A DNA stretch of 16,289 nt from an uncultured Actinomycetes bacterium (lineage in GTDB: Bacteria > Actinomycetota > Coriobacteriia > Coriobacteriales > RUG844): positions 1 to 16,289 of the forward strand of contig OMSY01000046.1 in the NCBI GenBank assembly GCA_900313875.1, read 5' to 3'. Shown piece after piece: positions 13,915 to 16,289 of the stretch (its first letter is position 1; each line of letters opens with the position of its first letter). The position numbers were made by a program, and so were the translations under genes. Below the pieces are notes generated by a model. That model saw only the letters and a program-made list of their open reading frames with translations, searched no databases and was not told where the DNA came from.

Positions 13915-14143
13915 TCTGCACGAGGACGAGCCTCTCTGTTTCATCTGAGCAGGCGAATGTGTCACGAAGTCGAGTTTTTACAATCGATACGTCCGAATTC
14001 ACGCATTTTTCGTTACAAAAGCGATCCTACAACTCATGATTCGCTCGTTTTGGAAGCGATTTGAGAGCATTCGGTTGTAAAAACTCGACTTCGTGACAGC
14101 TTTTGGAGCGGTATTGAAACAGAAGCCATCTTGTCGCTGCAGA
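13915..14143. repeat. Large palindromic intergenic repeat, copy 2 (core 13960-14098)
   Basis: The same arm as at 7876 starts at 13960 (TGTCACGAAGTCGAG...) and returns inverted at 14075-14098, 24 bp perfect; the core is again 139 bp. The outer symmetry is kept with different bases: TGTTTC (13937-13942) and GAAACA (14116-14121) lie 17 bases outside the core, and TCTGCA (13915-13920) mirrors TGCAGA (14138-14143), both 45 bases out. The inner loop is also self-complementary in an imperfect way (CCGAAT near 13992 against ATTCGG near 14069). The loop differs from copy 1 at most positions. It sits between the GyrI-like promoter and the 3' end of the GNAT gene. No gene is seen in 13721-14170. Confidence 0.8.
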
Positions 14144-14170
14144 CAGAATGATTGCGCGGCGAGCCCTCTC

Positions 14171-14719
14171 CTACCCTAGAGCGGATCTCGCCCACTCCGC
14201 TCTCGTCAACCTCGTGAAATACTCGGTGCGTACGTCGCCCATGAGCTCGCAGGGGACATCTCTCTCAACATGGTGGAACGTGAAACCGCATTTCTCCTGG
14301 CAGCGCCTCGACCTCTCGTTGCCCTCGTAATAACCGCACCACAAGGCACTGCAGCCGAGATCCTCGAATGCGTGGCGGATGAGGCGCCCGGCGGCTTCGG
14401 GGATGAGGCCGCGCCCCCAGAACGGCACCCCAATCCAGTAACCGATCTCGAGTTCATTCGCATCGATCTCGGTGTGCGACTGCATGGGGCTGATGAGCCC
14501 GATGCTGCCGATGGCCCGGTTGTCCTCCTTGAGACACACGGCGTAGGTCTCGTCGGCCGACAGCACGTCACGGATGATGGCACGGCTGTTCTCGACCGAC
14601 GTGTGCGGCGGCCATCCTGCGATGGGCCCGACACCCGGGTCCTTCGCGTATTCGTACAGGCTCTCCGCGTCGTCCTGCACCCAGGGGCGAAGAATGAGGC
14701 GCTCTGTTTCCAGGATCAT
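14171..14719 (-). CDS. GNAT-family N-acetyltransferase (RimJ/RimL type)
   Basis: A 182-residue acetyl-CoA-dependent acetyltransferase. The N-terminus LETERLILRPWVQDDAESLYEY is the hallmark of the Acetyltransf_3 (RimJ/RimL) group. The acetyl-CoA-binding motif A lies in ELEIGYWIGVPFWGRGLIPEA (residues ~95-115; the x-x-G-R-G-L loop replaces the canonical Q/R-x-x-G-x-G/A), followed by CSALWCGYYEGNERSRRCQEKCGF, the N-x-x-S-x-x-x-x-x-x-x-(L/C)-G-F motif B. Its ATG overlaps the polyferredoxin stop (14716-14719, ATGA), so it is the third gene of a minus-strand operon headed by tetR. Substrate unknown: an antibiotic, polyamine or protein N-terminus are all possible. Confidence 0.9.
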   Translation of the reverse strand: MILETERLILRPWVQDDAESLYEYAKDPGVGPIAGWPPHTSVENSRAIIRDVLSADETYAVCLKEDNRAIGSIGLISPMQSHTEIDANELEIGYWIGVPFWGRGLIPEAAGRLIRHAFEDLGCSALWCGYYEGNERSRRCQEKCGFTFHHVERDVPCELMGDVRTEYFTRLTRAEWARSALG

Positions 14720-15474
14720 CTGCTTCCCGCTTTCGGTAGTTGCCCGAACTTCAGCTTGAGCGCGCCTTTGCGGCAGGCATCGCAACAGGCAGCGCACTGG
14801 ATGCACTCGGGATGTGTGATGGCGCCCGGTTCCAGCAGCTCGCTCACAGGGAGGCTCATGGGACACACCTGCTCGCAAAGACCGCACGAGATGCACTTGG
14901 CCGAATCGGCGGTCACGTGCAGCTGCGGGACGCGCATGGCAGCGCCGAGCTTCTCGCCGATGATCATGAACGGCGCCATCCAGCAGACGCAATGGCACAT
15001 GGCACGGCGTCCCAGAAACAGATTGGGAACGAAGAACAGCGCCACGATGATGAGATAGACCGCCATCGCGCCAGGAGATGACACCGAGATGCCGCCGTCG
15101 ATGTGGAAGAGGGGGTCGACACATGCGATGCCACCCGCCACGATGAGCCCCGCGACGATGGATGCGACCCACGGCACCCAGATGACCCATTTCAACAGGT
15201 CGCGCTTGCCCGGCTTGCAGTGCTTGCCGACCGCCTGCGCGCCCAGCTCCTGGAAGCCGCCCGCAGGGCAGACCCACCCGCAGCACGCGCGGCGAAGGAA
15301 GACGGCGCTCGTCAGCTGCAGCCCGAACGTGATGGCGCTGCCGGCCACGACGCCCTGGAACGCGCCCCAGGCGATCAGGTAAGGCGAGAAGTAGAAGATG
15401 GTAACGGGGAACAGCGCGAACGATGCGAGCAGAACCCCGATGCGCACGCGCTGGCGCTTCGCCTGGTACCTCAT
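14716..15474 (-). CDS. Membrane polyferredoxin (NapH/YccM-like 4Fe-4S protein)
   Basis: A 252-residue membrane iron-sulfur protein. Hydrophobic helices lie at ~11-32, 38-60, 94-115 and 136-154. C64, C65 and C69 in CCGWVCP and C160-H-C162-V-C164 in MCHCVCW are the paired membrane-edge cysteine clusters typical of the NapH/NosR/CcoG group. Two ferredoxin motifs follow: C194-x2-C197-x2-C200-x3-C204-P and C224-x2-C227-x2-C230-x3-C234 (the second lacks the final proline and has an extra C231). Such proteins pass electrons from the quinone pool or cytoplasmic ferredoxin to a partner reductase. None is visible here, so the partner must be elsewhere. ATG 15474 has AAGGAG and overlaps the tetR stop (ATGA). 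It is unusual that the downstream gene is a GNAT rather than a redox enzyme. Confidence 0.9.
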   Translation of the reverse strand: MRYQAKRQRVRIGVLLASFALFPVTIFYFSPYLIAWGAFQGVVAGSAITFGLQLTSAVFLRRACCGWVCPAGGFQELGAQAVGKHCKPGKRDLLKWVIWVPWVASIVAGLIVAGGIACVDPLFHIDGGISVSSPGAMAVYLIIVALFFVPNLFLGRRAMCHCVCWMAPFMIIGEKLGAAMRVPQLHVTADSAKCISCGLCEQVCPMSLPVSELLEPGAITHPECIQCAACCDACRKGALKLKFGQLPKAGSR

Positions 15475-16046
15475 CGCGACTCCTTCGGGCTGCCGCCCAC
15501 GGCGATGGCGAACGCCTGGAAGGCAATGAACACGCGGTCGGCGAGCTCGTCGTCGGGGATGTCCGCACCGGCGCAGAGCATGACGGCCAGCCCGTGGGTG
15601 TACACGATCATGTTGAGGTACAGCTCGTGAGCTGCAGCGGCATCCAGGTGACCGAGCTCCATGATGCATTCCTCGACGCCGGGCTGAGAGACCGACCGGT
15701 ACAGTTCGTCCAGGTTGCGCGTGTCGAGGTAGGGCGAGAGGTACAGGAACGCGAACAGCAACGGCTCCTCCCGCGCGAGCCGCAGGTGCGCGAGACCATT
15801 CGACTCGAACAGGTTCTCTCCGTCGCCCGCATGCTCTTCGTTGAAGGCGGTCACCCAGGCGCGGGCATGCTCGTAGAGCGCTTGCATGAGTCCTTCCATG
15901 TCGCCGAACAGACTGTAGATGGGTTGAACCGAACAGCCCGCACGCTCTGCTACGGCGCGCGTGCTCAGCGCATCGTACCCGCGCTCACGCACGAGACCGA
16001 GCGCAGCGTCGAGCACGCTTTCCCGGTCGAATCTCTGTGCTGGCAT
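15471..16046 (-). CDS. TetR/AcrR-family transcriptional regulator heading the polyferredoxin operon
   Basis: A 191-residue regulator. TetR_N is at ~5-50: RESVLDAALGLVRERGYDALSTRAVAERAGCSVQPIYSLFGDMEGL. The C-terminal domain (e.g. PLLFAFLYLSPYLDTRN, LYLNMIVYTHGLAVMLCAGADIPDDELADRVF) has the shape of the TetR_C_33/WHG-like ligand domains. ATG 16046 (minus strand) has AAGGGAGG upstream; the frame extends further to 16205 but through the promoter, so that extension is rejected. It overlaps the polyferredoxin gene by 4 bases. A near-perfect 20-bp palindrome sits between the -35 and -10 of its own promoter (16074-16102), so it is probably an autorepressor that controls the polyferredoxin and GNAT genes with itself. 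Inducer unknown. Confidence 0.92.
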   Translation of the reverse strand: MPAQRFDRESVLDAALGLVRERGYDALSTRAVAERAGCSVQPIYSLFGDMEGLMQALYEHARAWVTAFNEEHAGDGENLFESNGLAHLRLAREEPLLFAFLYLSPYLDTRNLDELYRSVSQPGVEECIMELGHLDAAAAHELYLNMIVYTHGLAVMLCAGADIPDDELADRVFIAFQAFAIAVGGSPKESR

Positions 16047-16073
16047 GACCCCTCCCTTGAATATGACATATGT

Positions 16074-16102
16074 AATATAACAATTGTAATATTCTTTGTC
16101 AA
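16074..16102 (-). promoter_or_regulatory. Strong promoter and operator of the tetR-polyferredoxin-GNAT operon
   Basis: On the minus strand TTGACA (plus 16097-16102) and TATATT (plus 16074-16079) are exactly 17 bases apart. The palindrome AATATAACAATTGTAATATT (16074-16093; 18 of 20 positions symmetric around CAATTG) fills the spacer and covers the -10. The AT-rich operator in a GC-rich genome is conspicuous. It is the best binding-site candidate for the TetR protein encoded at 15471-16046. Confidence 0.85.
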
Positions 16103-16180
16103 ACAGTGGGGGAGCTGGATTGTTGGCGCTGGTTCTCGCAATCATCTCGAGTTGACAGGCGGGCGTGGCGAGGCGTCCCG

Positions 16181-16230
16181 GTGGTGACTTCGGCGGGGCG
16201 GGCACAAGCCCGCCCCGCCGAAGTCACCAC
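16181..16230. terminator. 23-bp perfect GC-rich hairpin at the window's right edge
   Basis: Positions 16181-16203 (starting GTGGTGACTTCGG, ending GGGCGGGC) pair base for base with 16208-16230 around the 4-nt loop ACAA. There is no T-run on either strand, so it is not a classical intrinsic terminator, but such GC-rich stem-only hairpins commonly end genes in high-GC bacteria. It lies ~80 bases upstream of the minus-strand tetR promoter and would insulate it from a gene to the right of the window. Confidence 0.7.
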
Positions 16231-16289
16231 GCCGCTGCAAACCCACTAGCACCGCTCGACGCTCCAACCGGCGCTCTCATGCTGCAAGC

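Noticed and set aside
14720..15568. 465-codon minus-strand frame joining an upstream arginine-rich stretch to the GNAT protein
   Set aside because: The upstream part is a shifted reading of the polyferredoxin gene, whose cysteine motifs are perfect in the other frame; the GNAT starts at 14719.

Overview
The window is GC-rich bacterial chromosome (many GC-ending codons, compact operons with ATGA overlaps). The gene content (two-component ABC plus ECF transport cassette, cysteine-rich KTR protein, XRE regulator with a zinc ribbon, GyrI-like protein, polyferredoxin) suggests a gut actinobacterium of the Coriobacteriia/Eggerthellaceae type. That assignment is an inference from protein flavour and base composition, not a database match.

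Layout. (1) 1-600: the 3' end of a DUF4143-type ATPase gene, a G-run-rich noncoding stretch, a decayed 3' half of an initiator-type tRNA (possible attachment-site remnant) and a clear intrinsic terminator. (2) 610-7685: a TetR regulator followed by a five-gene transport operon: a heterodimeric ABC pair, an ECF S component, EcfT and a fused double-ATPase EcfA. (3) 7686-9019: a long noncoding stretch with a ~230-bp palindromic repeat, then a small SAM-dependent methyltransferase with an unusual structured leader. (4) 9020-10159: an XRE regulator with a DUF4097-like tail. (5) 10160-12389: a MarR regulator, a cysteine-rich KTR mini-protein and an MFS exporter, headed by a promoter with two interlocked palindromes. 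(6) 12390-13720: an XRE/zinc-ribbon regulator convergent with a GyrI-like protein. (7) 13721-14170: a second ~230-bp palindromic repeat of the same family. (8) 14171-16289, minus strand: a TetR regulator, a polyferredoxin and a GNAT acetyltransferase in one overlapping operon, with a perfect promoter and embedded operator, and a 23-bp hairpin at the window edge.

How it fits together. The same palindrome, GTTAG-N6-CTAAC, occurs in front of the first tetR, in front of the transport operon and in front of the methyltransferase, each time overlapping a TAACT(T/A) -10-like hexamer. This argues that one TetR protein controls all three units, so the methyltransferase probably belongs to the same physiological pathway as the ABC/ECF cassette (candidate cargo: a metal chelate, heme or siderophore-like molecule). 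The other notable feature is the pair of large palindromic intergenic repeats. Their 24-25 bp inner arms are almost invariant, while loops and outer arms diverge between copies but stay symmetric within each copy.
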